NCBI RefSeq assembly: GCF_002153425.1
Contig: NZ_KZ119600.1
Span: 1,285,103-1,349,102, forward strand
DNA length: 64,000 nt
Source: Litchfieldia alkalitelluris
GTDB taxonomy: Bacteria; Bacillota; Bacilli; Bacillales; Salisediminibacteriaceae
Direction of reading: 5' to 3'
Part shown: piece by piece, positions 50,398-62,112 of the stretch
Layout of the letters: each line of letters opens with the position of its first letter
How positions within the stretch are numbered: the stretch's first letter is position 1
The notes under the pieces: generated by a model
Told to the model about the DNA's origin: nothing
Database searches by the model: none
The model's input: only the letters and a program-made list of their open reading frames with translations
Position numbers and translations under genes: made by a program

Positions 50398-52330
50398 GAG
50401 ACTGTCGATTTATTGTAGTTTATTTCACTTCTATCCCTTATTTCACAAACTTCTTGGCTTTTATTGAGTTTTTTCACAAAGTTTCACTATTTTAATGCTT
50501 TCTGCCCTTTTTAAGGCCTTCGATATTGTCCTAATTTACCTAATTTGGGCAGACGGGGGCCTTTATCCGATTTTCGCATTTTTTATAACGGTAAAAAGGC
50601 TTTATAGGTTCAGCTAATTTCTTCACTATTATTTTCAAGTTGATAACCATTGCCGTCAATTTAGATGTTATCCTTAATGATTCTCTCCCTCTTGTTCTTG
50701 GTTTCCTGAGTCCATGATGGTTGGCTGCTTCATTATTCGTTCTTTCCACATCGTACCGATCCCTTAATGCATCTTTTCCAACTTCAGTTAAATTATAGGA
50801 TTTTCCTTGTTCCATTATTTCATAGTAATCACTGATAAAAACGGTACGACCTTTTTCATTGGTTGTACATTGTTCAAATAGTGGACAAACTTGACAAGTT
50901 TTCGCTTCGAATTTGAATTGATTCCCTTGATTTACGTTATTTCGCACTTTCTTAGAAGTCGAATACCCTTGAGGACAGATGACCTCATCCAAATTGGCAT
51001 CATAAACAAACCAATCGCTTTCTAATAACCCCGTTGGATTTTTATATTTTTGTATAGGAGCTGTCATTAAAATTTTCATTCCTTGTATTTTCTGACGATT
51101 TTCACCTGTGCCATAGGCCGTATCACCTATGAGCTGTTTCGGTGCAATTCCGTAACTACCTATCATTTCTTTCACCATTGGACCAAGACGCTCTCCGTCC
51201 CACTCATTGCCTGGAATGGGTTCAATATTCAAGACTAATCCGTTCTCCCTCGACTCTAAGACTTGGATTTTATCTCCGGTAAACTTCAAGGATTTCGATT
51301 TATATCCACTCCGAATTTCTGGATCATAGGCACTTCGAATTCGATCTTTTGGTTTTTCTTTTTTTGATAATTCTTGGTACTGGGGTTGTCCCTGTTCGGC
51401 CCCTTCGTGCTTATCCTGATCAATTGATTTAGTGTTTTCCTGTAAAATTTGATAGAGAATGGCTTGAAGTTCCAAACAACGAAGTTGTTGTTTTGATTTC
51501 TTCCATGTCCAGAATATAGGTTTTACTTTTTCATTTTCTAGCCAATGTAACAGGCTATAGGCTTCCACCACCAGGCGACTAAATAATACCAATCGTCGCT
51601 TTTCAGGTATTTGATCCGAGAGTGGCTTCATAAAGCTTTTGAGTGCACAATCCTTTTGAAGATAGGTATACAGCTTTGGATATGTACGTTCGATGTGATG
51701 AATAATTTGAAGGATTCCTTGTTGGATTAAGCGATACGACCCTACTTTGGCAATGTTAGCATACGTATGAAAGGAATCAATAAGCCAACGATCATCTTCT
51801 TTCCCCCACAGCCCTTTGTCTAAAGCTTGGGAAAGAATGTGGTGGTGACACGCATCAAATAGGGCAGAACCCATGCGATCTCGATCGAGCCCTAAGGTAC
51901 TATGGTCGAAACCGTTAAAAGCAACGGGCACTCCCAAAAAACGTTTTATATGTAGATGATAAAGAATGGCCACTTCCATTTCACGATCAGAGTAATTGTG
52001 ATAGCGTTGAGCAAAATGAATCTTTAATTTAAGAGAAGGAGCATAAGGACGTTGTCCTTTAGAGGAATACAAGGATGCACAGAGTTCATCTGCAAAGGAA
52101 AAGTCAATCACTTGTTCTACTCGGCTCCAGAAAGGATGGGAAGGGACTGAAGAGAAAACTTCATAATCTGCGAAAGACAACTGACCAAATGTTTTATATT
52201 GAATATGAGCCATCACGATCACTCCATATATAAGATTTGTCTTAATTTTACCTTAGATATGGAGGAAAGTGATGAGTTAATGAAAAAAGTATGTGAAATA
52301 GGAGATTATTATGAGTTAATCGACAGTCTC
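50398..52330 (-). mobile_element. IS1182-family insertion sequence, apparently complete
   Basis: Inverted ends GAGACTGTCGATT (left, 50398-50410; right, reversed, 52318-52330) enclose one transposase gene. A 5-bp direct duplication ATTTC flanks both ends (50393-50397, 52331-52335). Length 1933 bp. Because the transposase is intact and the ends match, it may still be active. Confidence 0.88.
50540..52213 (-). CDS. IS1182-family DDE transposase
   Basis: About 557 residues. N-terminal DUF772-like domain (DFSFADELCASLYSSKGQRPYAPSLKLKIHF...YHNYSDREMEVAILYHLHIKRFLG). DDE signature regions: LIDSFHTYANIAK, LIGDTAYGTGENRQ and the C-terminal RDRYDVERTNNEAANHHGLRKPRTRG (the Glu). A Cys cluster (CPQGY, CQVCPLFEQCTTN) lies before the last motif, typical of this family. 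The ATG at 52213 has GGAG eight bases upstream. Confidence 0.92.
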   Translation of the reverse strand: MAHIQYKTFGQLSFADYEVFSSVPSHPFWSRVEQVIDFSFADELCASLYSSKGQRPYAPSLKLKIHFAQRYHNYSDREMEVAILYHLHIKRFLGVPVAFNGFDHSTLGLDRDRMGSALFDACHHHILSQALDKGLWGKEDDRWLIDSFHTYANIAKVGSYRLIQQGILQIIHHIERTYPKLYTYLQKDCALKSFMKPLSDQIPEKRRLVLFSRLVVEAYSLLHWLENEKVKPIFWTWKKSKQQLRCLELQAILYQILQENTKSIDQDKHEGAEQGQPQYQELSKKEKPKDRIRSAYDPEIRSGYKSKSLKFTGDKIQVLESRENGLVLNIEPIPGNEWDGERLGPMVKEMIGSYGIAPKQLIGDTAYGTGENRQKIQGMKILMTAPIQKYKNPTGLLESDWFVYDANLDEVICPQGYSTSKKVRNNVNQGNQFKFEAKTCQVCPLFEQCTTNEKGRTVFISDYYEIMEQGKSYNLTEVGKDALRDRYDVERTNNEAANHHGLRKPRTRGRESLRITSKLTAMVINLKIIVKKLAEPIKPFYRYKKCENRIKAPVCPN

Positions 52331-52395
52331 ATTTCTCCCCTTAGTATAACAGCCCATGTTGCTGATTGATTTAGTAGAATAAGCGAATTAACAAG

Positions 52396-52427
52396 AATCG
52401 GACTTCCACAATGTTGGAAGTCCGATT
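52396..52427. terminator. hairpin after the DHA2 gene
   Basis: A perfect stem AATCGGACTTCC / GGAAGTCCGATT with an eight-base loop, 20 bases past the efflux gene's stop on its strand. Confidence 0.7.
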
Positions 52428-52446
52428 TGCATAAAAAGATTTGAAA

Positions 52447-53919
52447 TTAGCTAACTTTACTATTACTTTGTGTACTTCTTTTTACAAACAGAGCTAGAAC
52501 TACTGCAACTAAAGCAAAGTAAAAGCCGGTCGAGAAACTTTGTTGGGACCCAAAGGTTAGGGCATCAGCAAGTTGCTCAGCAGTTGGATTAACGATACTA
52601 TTGTCATTAAGGTAGCTTTGCTGGCCTCTTTCCATGACAGAAATAAACAAAGCTGCACCAATTGCACCAGAGACTTGCATTAACGTATTAAAAATAGCTG
52701 TACCGTGCGGATATAGATGTGGTGGCAGTTGATTCAATCCATTCGTATTCGCAGGCATCATGATCATCGCCACTGAAATCATGAGGATGACTAATTGAAT
52801 CGTGACCATCCAAGTAGGAACTCCTGGAACAGTAAAACGGTACGTAAAAACGATGGAAGCAAGAATGATCGTTCCTGGAATCAATAAAGGACGAGGACCA
52901 AATTTATCAAATAAGCGTCCCATCACAGGAGACATTGCACCATTTAGTAAACCGCCTGGAAGCATAATCAAACCTGCTGTTATCGCACTAAATAAAAGTG
53001 CTCCTTGCATATAAATCGGCATGACTAGCATCATGGCAAACATCGTCATCATGACGAGCATGACAAGTAAGAGTCCAATTAAAAACATAGGGTAACGGAA
53101 CACTCGAATATCTAATAGAGGTGTTTCAAGCTTTAATTGGCGCCAACTGAATAAGCCGAGGGAAATAAATCCAACAAGTAAGAAGATAAAGACAGAAGGA
53201 TCAGCGAAGCTTGCTTCTCCTTTTCCCGCAGCACTAAATCCGTAAACAATCCCCCCGAAACCTAGTGATGAGAATAGAAAAGATACAACATCAAGCTTAG
53301 GTTTAGAAGTTTCTGAGACATTCTTCAAGACTTTCATTCCAAAGAAGAGAGAAGCAAGAGAAATCGGTAAAATAAAATAAAAAAGCCAACGCCACGTTAA
53401 ACTTTCAACTATTAAACCAGACACCGTTGGACCAATAGCTGGAGCAAACATGATGACAAGACCAACCATACCCATAGCGGCACCACGACGTTCTATCGGA
53501 ATAACGGCTAATATAATGTTAACCAATAAGGGGATCATGATTGCTGTTCCGACAGCTTGTGTTAAACGCCCCACTAATAGAACGGCAAATACGGGGCTAA
53601 GGCCAGAAATGATGGTACCTAATGTAAATAAAGACATGGCCGTGATGAACAACTGACGAGTTGTAAAACGTTGCATAAAATAAGCAGATATTGGAATTAA
53701 CGTACCAATAACTAGCATATATCCAGTGACAAGCCATTGAACGATGCTTGATGCTACACCAAAATCAGCCATAATGGCGTTTAGGGCAACGTTCAATATT
53801 GTTTCACTTAATATGGCGACAAACGCACCTGAGAGTAAAACCGCTAATATTGGAATGGGGTTCAAATCAGGTGAACTCGTTTCCTTAGCAGCACTTTGTT
53901 CTTGAGCTATAACAGCCAT
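52447..53919 (-). CDS. DHA2-family (EmrB/QacA-like) drug:H+ antiporter
   Basis: About 490 residues with 14 spans. Motif A variant (GYMLVIGTLIPISAYFMQRFTTRQLF), motif C (GMVGLVIMFAPAIGPTVSGLIVESLTWRWLF) and the VALNAIMADFGV start are typical of DHA2 exporters. GGAGG precedes ATG 53919; an in-frame start at 53934 is less likely. The divergent TetR gene (54068) and the palindrome at 53992 suggest ligand-controlled repression. Substrates unknown. Confidence 0.92.
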   Translation of the reverse strand: MAVIAQEQSAAKETSSPDLNPIPILAVLLSGAFVAILSETILNVALNAIMADFGVASSIVQWLVTGYMLVIGTLIPISAYFMQRFTTRQLFITAMSLFTLGTIISGLSPVFAVLLVGRLTQAVGTAIMIPLLVNIILAVIPIERRGAAMGMVGLVIMFAPAIGPTVSGLIVESLTWRWLFYFILPISLASLFFGMKVLKNVSETSKPKLDVVSFLFSSLGFGGIVYGFSAAGKGEASFADPSVFIFLLVGFISLGLFSWRQLKLETPLLDIRVFRYPMFLIGLLLVMLVMMTMFAMMLVMPIYMQGALLFSAITAGLIMLPGGLLNGAMSPVMGRLFDKFGPRPLLIPGTIILASIVFTYRFTVPGVPTWMVTIQLVILMISVAMIMMPANTNGLNQLPPHLYPHGTAIFNTLMQVSGAIGAALFISVMERGQQSYLNDNSIVNPTAEQLADALTFGSQQSFSTGFYFALVAVVLALFVKRSTQSNSKVS

Positions 53920-53991
53920 AAGTTTTTCCTCCAATCATACCTTTCATTCGAAACGACAACATTTCGCTAAAACATCATATCACCATCAATT

Positions 53992-54011
53992 ACGAAACGC
54001 AATAGTTCCGT
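53992..54011. promoter_or_regulatory. candidate TetR operator
   Basis: ACGAAAC-6-GTTCCGT: an inverted repeat with one mismatch, 73 bases from the efflux start and 57 from the regulator start. A related TTCGAAACG lies at about 53947. Confidence 0.6.
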
Positions 54012-54067
54012 ATTTGTGAAAAAATGAGTACGATGATAAAATAAAGGCGTCAAGGCTACTCCTAAAG

Positions 54068-54709
54068 GTGGTGTCAAAAACTTTGGATAATCGAAAAGAA
54101 CCACAAGAAGAAACCAAGCGAGGTAGACCACTTGATTTGACACGTAATCAAGTCATTTTAACTGCGACTCTAGATTTGTTGGCGGAAAATGGATATGATG
54201 CATTAACAATAGATGCTGTCGCTGCAAAGGCCAAAGTAGGAAAAGCGACCATTTATCGACGTTGGCCTTCCAAAGTGGAATTAGTTATCGACTCGATTTC
54301 ATCAGTAAGTCCGTTTGGAAAGCTAGAAGAAGACTTAAATAGAGATCAAGGGTTAAGGGATCAAATACTAGAGATGTACACGCTTATTTATAAGTGTGAA
54401 AATACTAAATTTCAACACGCATTAACTGCGATTTATTCCGTCGCTCCTTCGAATAAAAAACTCGAGAAAGAGTTACAAAAGAGTTTTTGCAAGAATAATA
54501 AAAAGACCTTAAAATGGATTATCAAACCATTTATGAAAAATACTGAGGAACTCTTGGAATCTGAGTGGAATCTTATAGCGGATATTGTCCCTGCTTTAAT
54601 CACGTACCGTCATCTAATGGCAGGAATACCCTTTGATCGTGATTATCTAGAACAAATCGTCGATCGATTGATCATGCCTATAGTGCAACCAGCACTCATA
54701 GATGATTAA
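54068..54709 (+). CDS. TetR/AcrR-family regulator
   Basis: 213 residues. [44 protein letters not shown] is the TetR helix-turn-helix domain. The C-terminal domain (about 85-213) resembles the TetR_C_11-like ligand-binding fold of multidrug regulators. It is divergent from the DHA2 efflux gene and probably represses both. Start uncertain: GTG 54068, GTG 54071 or a later TTG at 54083. Confidence 0.9.
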   Translation: MVSKTLDNRKEPQEETKRGRPLDLTRNQVILTATLDLLAENGYDALTIDAVAAKAKVGKATIYRRWPSKVELVIDSISSVSPFGKLEEDLNRDQGLRDQILEMYTLIYKCENTKFQHALTAIYSVAPSNKKLEKELQKSFCKNNKKTLKWIIKPFMKNTEELLESEWNLIADIVPALITYRHLMAGIPFDRDYLEQIVDRLIMPIVQPALIDD

Positions 54710-54788
54710 TGGAGAAATACCGTTTTAAATCAATATTCCCCTAATTTGGTGGCTAACCTACCACAGAATCTAGGCCGTATTTTCCTAT

Positions 54789-55094
54789 AATGCGGCCTAG
54801 AAATGCCGTCATCGCAGAATTCAGTCCGCATTTCCAAATAATGCGGCCTAGAGACCACCGTAACTCACAATTCAGTCCGCATTTTCCTATAATGCGGCCT
54901 AGATTTGGCAGTATCAAAGAATTCAGTCCGCATTTTTCAATAATGCGGCCTAGGTTTGGCAGTATCGTAGAATTCAGTCCGCATTTCTCAATAATGCGGC
55001 CTAGGTTTGGCAGTATCGCAGAATACAGTCCGCATTTCTCAATAATGCGGCCTAGAAATGCCGTCATCGCAGAATTCAGTCCGCATTTTGAAAT
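54789..55094. repeat. 51-bp tandem array, six units
   Basis: Units begin at 54789, 54840, 54891, 54942, 54993 and 55044, each AATGCGGCCTAG... CAGTCCGCATT, so each can fold. A partial unit precedes at about 54770. Interiors vary in two main versions. The frame stays open on both strands because 51 is a multiple of three; not coding. Confidence 0.92.
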
Positions 55095-55280
55095 AACAAC
55101 AAGGGGAGTTTTTCACTAGCGGCCATAAGTGCTTGCCCTTTTTTTGTAAAACTTAATATCATTAACCTAACTTCTCCTTATATCGGAATGATCTTATTAT
55201 ATCTTGTCAATAATATCGAGAGAGTTATTATTCCATTTTTTTTATACAATATATCCGATCATACGAGGAGTTATTTTTTG

Positions 55281-56726
55281 ATGAAGCTAATAGATGTTAT
55301 TAGAGGCTTAGCGATTAACAATGACGTTGGTAATAATGATAACAATGTTGATGTAAAAGGAATTACAGATAATTCCCTCCATGTAAAAGAAGGGGATTTG
55401 TTTGTAGCTATTAAAGGCCATAAAGTAAATGGGCATGATTATATTGACCAAGTCATTGAAGCTGGTGCTGCAGCCATAGTAGGAGAAGAAGAACATACTG
55501 AATTACCGATTCCCTATTTACAAGTAAATAATAGCAGGAAAGCCCTTGGTACGCTTGCAAAAAATTATTATATGGACCCTTCCGCTTTTAAAGTAATGAT
55601 CGGGATTACTGGAACGAATGGAAAAACAACAACGAGTTATATTTTAAAGCATATTTTAGAAGAGAATGGCTTATCTTGTACATTAATTGGTACGATTAAT
55701 AATATCGTCAATGGAGAAGTGGTTAGTACAACGAACACTACACCTAGCAGCTTGGTCATCAATGAATTGATTTTTAGAAGTAATGATCCTGTAGTAATTA
55801 TGGAGGTATCTTCCCATGGGATTGACCAGTATCGCGTGGAAGGTATTTCGTTTGATTACTGCTTATTTACTAATTTCACGAGAGATCATCTTGATTATCA
55901 TTTGACGATAGAGAATTATTTTCAGGCAAAAAGGAAGCTGTTTGATCAATTAAAGCCGAATGGCCTGGCAGTAATCAATACTGATGATGAGTGGGCAAAA
56001 AAGTTAAATCAAGATTTAATCTCCAAGGGGAAAAGAACATTTACAGTAGGTCAGTCAAAAAATAACGATATCTCTTTTAATAACGCTATTTCTTCAAATA
56101 AAAAATCGATCAATATTACTGAAAAAGAGGAATCCTATACCGTTGATTTTGCGATGCCAGGACTACATAATTTTTATAATATGTTATCAGCATGTGCCAC
56201 TTCATTACAGATAATAAATAGTACGGAAGCCATTATCGATTCAATAAAAACCTTCTCAGGAGTGAAGGGGAGATTTGAAATCATTCGTAACGATAATGGA
56301 TCTACATTTGTTGTTGATTATGCTCATACGTCCGATGGATTATTAAATATACTAAATACAGTAAATGAATTTAATCCAAAAGGGATCATTCATATTTTTG
56401 GCATGAGGGGAAATAGAGATGTTGCAAAATACAAAGATATGCTGAAAATAAGCGCCTCTATGAGTACTCTCTATATCTTAACGATGGACGATTTAAATTT
56501 AGTGTCATATCAGTCCATGTTAAGGGAATTAGAAGTATTAAATGAGCAGTTTGGAAATCAAAAAGGAATCATCATTCCTGATCGAACGTTAGCAATCAAG
56601 TATGCAATAGAGAATAGTGCAAAGGATGATTGGATCATTATTACAGGGAAAGGGCATGAAAAGTATCAACAATCGTATTTTGTCCCTACTCAATCAGATA
56701 TGGAAACAATTGAACATTTTATTTAA
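55281..56726 (+). CDS. MurE-like Mur ligase, lacking the DNPR motif
   Basis: About 481 residues. The three Mur ligase domains are present: N-terminal GITDNSLHVKEGDLFVAIKG, central P-loop GITGTNGKTTTSY, EVSSHGIDQYR and FTNFTRDHLDYH, and the C-terminal domain with GMRGNRDVAKY. MurE that adds meso-diaminopimelate carries DNPR after this; here the equivalent region reads TMDDLNLVS. So it is a paralogue of unclear amino-acid specificity, not an obvious housekeeping MurE. ATG 55281 follows AGGAG; the upstream frame has no site. Confidence 0.87.
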   Translation: MKLIDVIRGLAINNDVGNNDNNVDVKGITDNSLHVKEGDLFVAIKGHKVNGHDYIDQVIEAGAAAIVGEEEHTELPIPYLQVNNSRKALGTLAKNYYMDPSAFKVMIGITGTNGKTTTSYILKHILEENGLSCTLIGTINNIVNGEVVSTTNTTPSSLVINELIFRSNDPVVIMEVSSHGIDQYRVEGISFDYCLFTNFTRDHLDYHLTIENYFQAKRKLFDQLKPNGLAVINTDDEWAKKLNQDLISKGKRTFTVGQSKNNDISFNNAISSNKKSINITEKEESYTVDFAMPGLHNFYNMLSACATSLQIINSTEAIIDSIKTFSGVKGRFEIIRNDNGSTFVVDYAHTSDGLLNILNTVNEFNPKGIIHIFGMRGNRDVAKYKDMLKISASMSTLYILTMDDLNLVSYQSMLRELEVLNEQFGNQKGIIIPDRTLAIKYAIENSAKDDWIIITGKGHEKYQQSYFVPTQSDMETIEHFI

Positions 56727-56735
56727 ACACATATA

Positions 56736-56793
56736 GGGTGCCTGACCCTTAGTACGGTAACACTTTACTGTACTAGGGGTCAGGCACCTTTTT
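56736..56793 (+). terminator. dispersed CCTGACCCTTAG hairpin
   Basis: GGTGCCTGACCCTTAGTACG pairs with the CTAGGGGTCAGGCACC arm around ACACTTTAC, with a five-T tail, just after the Mur ligase. Confidence 0.85.
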
Positions 56794-56830
56794 GTGCATT
56801 GACAAGTGAATAAAAATATGGCTTTATTAG

Positions 56831-56857
56831 ATTAGATGTCTAATTAGATATCTAATT
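56831..56857. promoter_or_regulatory. MarR-type operator palindromes
   Basis: The perfect palindrome AATTAGATATCTAATT (56842-56857) overlaps an ATTAGATGTCTAAT near-palindrome (56831-56844), 23 bases before the MarR-like start. Probable autoregulation. Confidence 0.75.
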
Positions 56858-56879
56858 AATGTTTTTTAAGGAGAAAAAT

Positions 56880-57305
56880 ATGAAAAAGAGATTCCATAAG
56901 TTGATAGTTGGAACATCTAATTCCCATTATAAAAAAAGCACAAGCCAATTTAGCGCACTTGGTTTATCACCGGGGCAACCTAAAATATTGGAGACTCTTA
57001 TACAATTAGAGGGTTGTATGCAAAAGGAATTAGCCGAGGCATGTGAAGTAGAACCGGCTACAATCACAAGTATATTACCAGGTATGGAAAAAAAGGATTT
57101 AATTAAGCGAGAAACAATAGTGAATGGACCAGGAAAAAGGGCATTGAGCGTGCGTTTAACGGAGAAGGGAAAAGCAATGGAACGGGAAGTAGCAAGAGTT
57201 TTTCAAGAAGTAGAAGAATTAAGCTTCAAAGGATTTACAGACGTGGAGAAGGAAACTTTCTTATCGTTGCTGGAGAGAGTTCACACAAATATGAAGGAAA
57301 CGTGA
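56880..57305 (+). CDS. MarR-family regulator
   Basis: About 141 residues. GLSPGQPKILETLIQLEGCMQKELAEACEVEPATITSILPGMEKKDLIKRE is the winged-helix domain; terminal helices form the dimer. ATG 56880 with AAGGAG is preferred over 56859. The upstream palindromes and the co-directional MFS and esterase genes suggest it represses this cluster. Confidence 0.9.
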   Translation: MKKRFHKLIVGTSNSHYKKSTSQFSALGLSPGQPKILETLIQLEGCMQKELAEACEVEPATITSILPGMEKKDLIKRETIVNGPGKRALSVRLTEKGKAMEREVARVFQEVEELSFKGFTDVEKETFLSLLERVHTNMKET

Positions 57306-57430
57306 GAATTGCCAGGTATAGAAATGGCCGTGCCAAGGATAGTGAGCAAATGTATCCTTTCACTTAATAGAGAAGAGAGAGCAAAAAGGTTTCCAGTAAT
57401 CGGATTTCTTTAGCACCAAAGGAGAAGACA

Positions 57431-59672
<2,242 letters not shown>

Positions 59673-59808
59673 AATATTAGATATAAAGGCTCCTTCTTCT
59701 TACACATGGTCTAACAAGGGTGGGTGTCCTAGTTATGAAAGCCTAGAAAAATAGGGCGAGGGATCTCTTTGTAATCCCGTTTTGAGGGAGAATACTAAAA
59801 AATACAGG

Positions 59809-59848
59809 AAAACGAGACCTTATCACATAGTGGATTGTCTCGTTTTTT
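59809..59848 (+). terminator. intrinsic terminator
   Basis: AAAACGAGAC pairs with GTCTCGTTTT around an 18-base loop, with a T-tail, between convergent genes. Confidence 0.8.
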
Positions 59849-59900
59849 AACATATTAAAATATAATCGAACCATTTGTCTGACTAAATGTTTAAAAGTAC

Positions 59901-60398
59901 TTAAGGCAACTCTACTTTTGTGCCTGCTATCAGATCTCCCAAATGCCGTTTATCTTTTCTGAATACCCCCATAAACATTAATATTAATCCAAGTAGGATA
60001 CCGCTGTTCATGATGACAATAGCAGTAATGGAAAAATTACTATACATCCCATGAATAACCCCAATATGTCCTAACTGCCAAGGTAAGAACTTGATGATGT
60101 TTCTAGTTAAACTTGAACTGAATCTACGCCTTTTGTATATCAGCTTTAGCCCAGAGACCCTCTTTCCGACAGATCCATTTTTGAAGTAATCTAAATATGA
60201 ATATAAGAGGATAATTGGAATTACAGATGTAAATGTGGCTATCAGTTGTGTTTGCATTTCTGTATATTCTGGGATTCCTTCTAAAATAAAGAAATAAATT
60301 CCAAGGTTGACAATCAACAATAGGAGTAAATAAGCAAGTATGACCAGATAATCAATGAGCAATTCCTTTAATCTTATTCCAAATGGTATAGTATTCAT
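59901..60398 (-). CDS. RDD-family membrane protein
   Basis: About 165 residues. FGIRLKELLIDYLVILAYLLLLLIVNLG (the RDD-type first span with R and D), NGSVGKRVSGLKLIYKRR and DKRHLGDLIAGTKV are family hallmarks. Three or four spans. Some RDD proteins act as ion exchangers; a role here is unproven. Start at 60398 with GAGGTG upstream. Confidence 0.85.
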   Translation of the reverse strand: MNTIPFGIRLKELLIDYLVILAYLLLLLIVNLGIYFFILEGIPEYTEMQTQLIATFTSVIPIILLYSYLDYFKNGSVGKRVSGLKLIYKRRRFSSSLTRNIIKFLPWQLGHIGVIHGMYSNFSITAIVIMNSGILLGLILMFMGVFRKDKRHLGDLIAGTKVELP

Positions 60399-60630
60399 GG
60401 GACACCTCGCATAGTTTTTAGCTGACATAAACACTCATATGGATACCTTTTTAACTCTTGTATCATGCAAAAGATTCAAGGAATAAGATCAAAATAGTAG
60501 CCGCCCAGATAGTCGAAGTGATTTTCTACAATAAAATTTCTATTATACCCTCTTTAATATTAACATAATTATCCAATCTGTTATCTATCACATTAGAATT
60601 GTTTTAATGATAAAACTCTGGTTCATAATA

Positions 60631-60670
60631 ATAATCACATGTAATTTCGATGAGAAATCACATGTGATTT
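60631..60670. repeat. AATCACATGTGATTT palindrome pair
   Basis: TAATCACATGTAATTT (60631-60646) and the perfect palindrome AAATCACATGTGATTT (60655-60670), the latter identical to 28755-28770. The region 60399-60726 has no gene. Confidence 0.6.
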
Positions 60671-60726
60671 GCTTGTTTATAGCACGGAAATAAACAAGTT
60701 ACACCGTATTCGCTACTATCACTCTA

Positions 60727-62112
60727 TTATAATTTGTTGTCGTCTTTATTTTTTTTAGCTTCCTTATTATCTTTTTTATTAAATTTGAAAAGTTTCCATT
60801 TAACTTCTTTATCTTCTTTACCTACTTCATTTTTTTCAGTGTCCAAGTCCTTATCTTTCATTTCCTTCTTTATTTCTTTTTTAATATCTTTCACTTTCAC
60901 TTTTTTGTTATAGAAGAAGTATGCTTCCGCAGACTTACCAATGGAATAGGTCGCAGCACCAGCAATACTTCCAGATATGACAAGACCACCAACTGGAATC
61001 AGCTTTGATAGTTGACGGGCACCTTCCCTTATCCCAATTGCAGCACCAACATTTACACCAGCGGCAGCTAAATACTCATGGGCTGTTTCCTTCGAAATCT
61101 CTCTTCCAGACAAACCGCCAATGATCGTTATTAGTAAAAGCTGCAAAGGGGTCAGAATAGCAATATCTGCTATTGGAATCGGAGTACTGCCAATCCCACT
61201 AGCTATACCAGTAAATCTCTTGATTAGGGATGAAGAGACTTTCCTTAGTTGTTCCTTTCTTTTTAGCGCTTGGAAAAAATCGAATTTTGCCTCTTCACTA
61301 AGGTTATTTCCAATAAGGTCGGATAAACTTTCAATGTTCCACAAGTCATCCTCAAGTGAACAAACTGGAATAATACCAACATAATTACTGTCATTAAAAG
61401 TAAATCCGCGATAATGGAAATTATTATTTAATGGAGTTCGTTCTACATTTAACACATCTTTCGTCATATAATTAATCACATCTAATAATAGACCAGCCTT
61501 CTTCGCATTTTCTTCAGGTGGCCATTCTCTTGGATTTCCTATTGTATCTGCCTTATTCAATACAAGTATTGTAGGTATACTTACTGAATGCTCTTTCTTA
61601 ACTTCAGCCATAATTTCATTGTACACATCAAAGTCATTGGAGAGGTTTCTCGTTGAAGGGGTACTAACGACATGCATAATGACATCTGGGGAATACTTAA
61701 GGATACTATTTTTTAAAACAGACACGGCATCCTCTTTTGAGGAGTCTGTTGGCTTTGTCGTTTCAAAAATCCCCCTAGTATCAATGATTTGCCATGTGGA
61801 AAATGATTCTTCAAAGGTGACAAGATAAGGAATCGTTTCTGGAGTTTCTGGCTTCACATCATTAACAGTTGCAACATGTTTTCCTGCTAATGCATTTATA
61901 ATAGAAGACTTTCCATGTCCACTTCTCCCCATGACCAACAGGACCGGTGGCCTGGCATCTTCTACTAACTTTCTTATCTCTTCTATTGCAGGTCCCATAA
62001 CTGCTTTCTTTAAAAAATTCTTTGTTTCTTCATTAAGCCCCTTCGCAAAAAGGTCAAATATCTCATCAATTGATTCTAACAGATCCTTTGCCTTTTCTTT
62101 GTCAATTGCCAT
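60727..62112 (-). CDS. Era/dynamin-like GTPase with C-terminal membrane segment
   Basis: 461 residues. G1 is GRSGHGKSSI, G3 is DTRG, G4 is NKAD, and G5 is near VCSLED. After the G domain (about 50-260) come hydrophobic stretches (IAILTPLQLLLITIIGG, VGGLVISGSIAGAATYSIG) resembling DUF697 segments, and then a very Lys/Glu-rich tail of about 70 residues. Such proteins (YfjP/HSR1-type) are membrane-associated and of unknown role. The ribosome site AGGAG is seven bases before the ATG. Confidence 0.88.
   Translation of the reverse strand: MAIDKEKAKDLLESIDEIFDLFAKGLNEETKNFLKKAVMGPAIEEIRKLVEDARPPVLLVMGRSGHGKSSIINALAGKHVATVNDVKPETPETIPYLVTFEESFSTWQIIDTRGIFETTKPTDSSKEDAVSVLKNSILKYSPDVIMHVVSTPSTRNLSNDFDVYNEIMAEVKKEHSVSIPTILVLNKADTIGNPREWPPEENAKKAGLLLDVINYMTKDVLNVERTPLNNNFHYRGFTFNDSNYVGIIPVCSLEDDLWNIESLSDLIGNNLSEEAKFDFFQALKRKEQLRKVSSSLIKRFTGIASGIGSTPIPIADIAILTPLQLLLITIIGGLSGREISKETAHEYLAAAGVNVGAAIGIREGARQLSKLIPVGGLVISGSIAGAATYSIGKSAEAYFFYNKKVKVKDIKKEIKKEMKDKDLDTEKNEVGKEDKEVKWKLFKFNKKDNKEAKKNKDDNKL

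Noticed and set aside
54753-55119. Open frames on both strands with repeated 17-residue units
   Set aside because: Same cause: six 51-bp units without stops in either direction. Treated as non-coding repeat.
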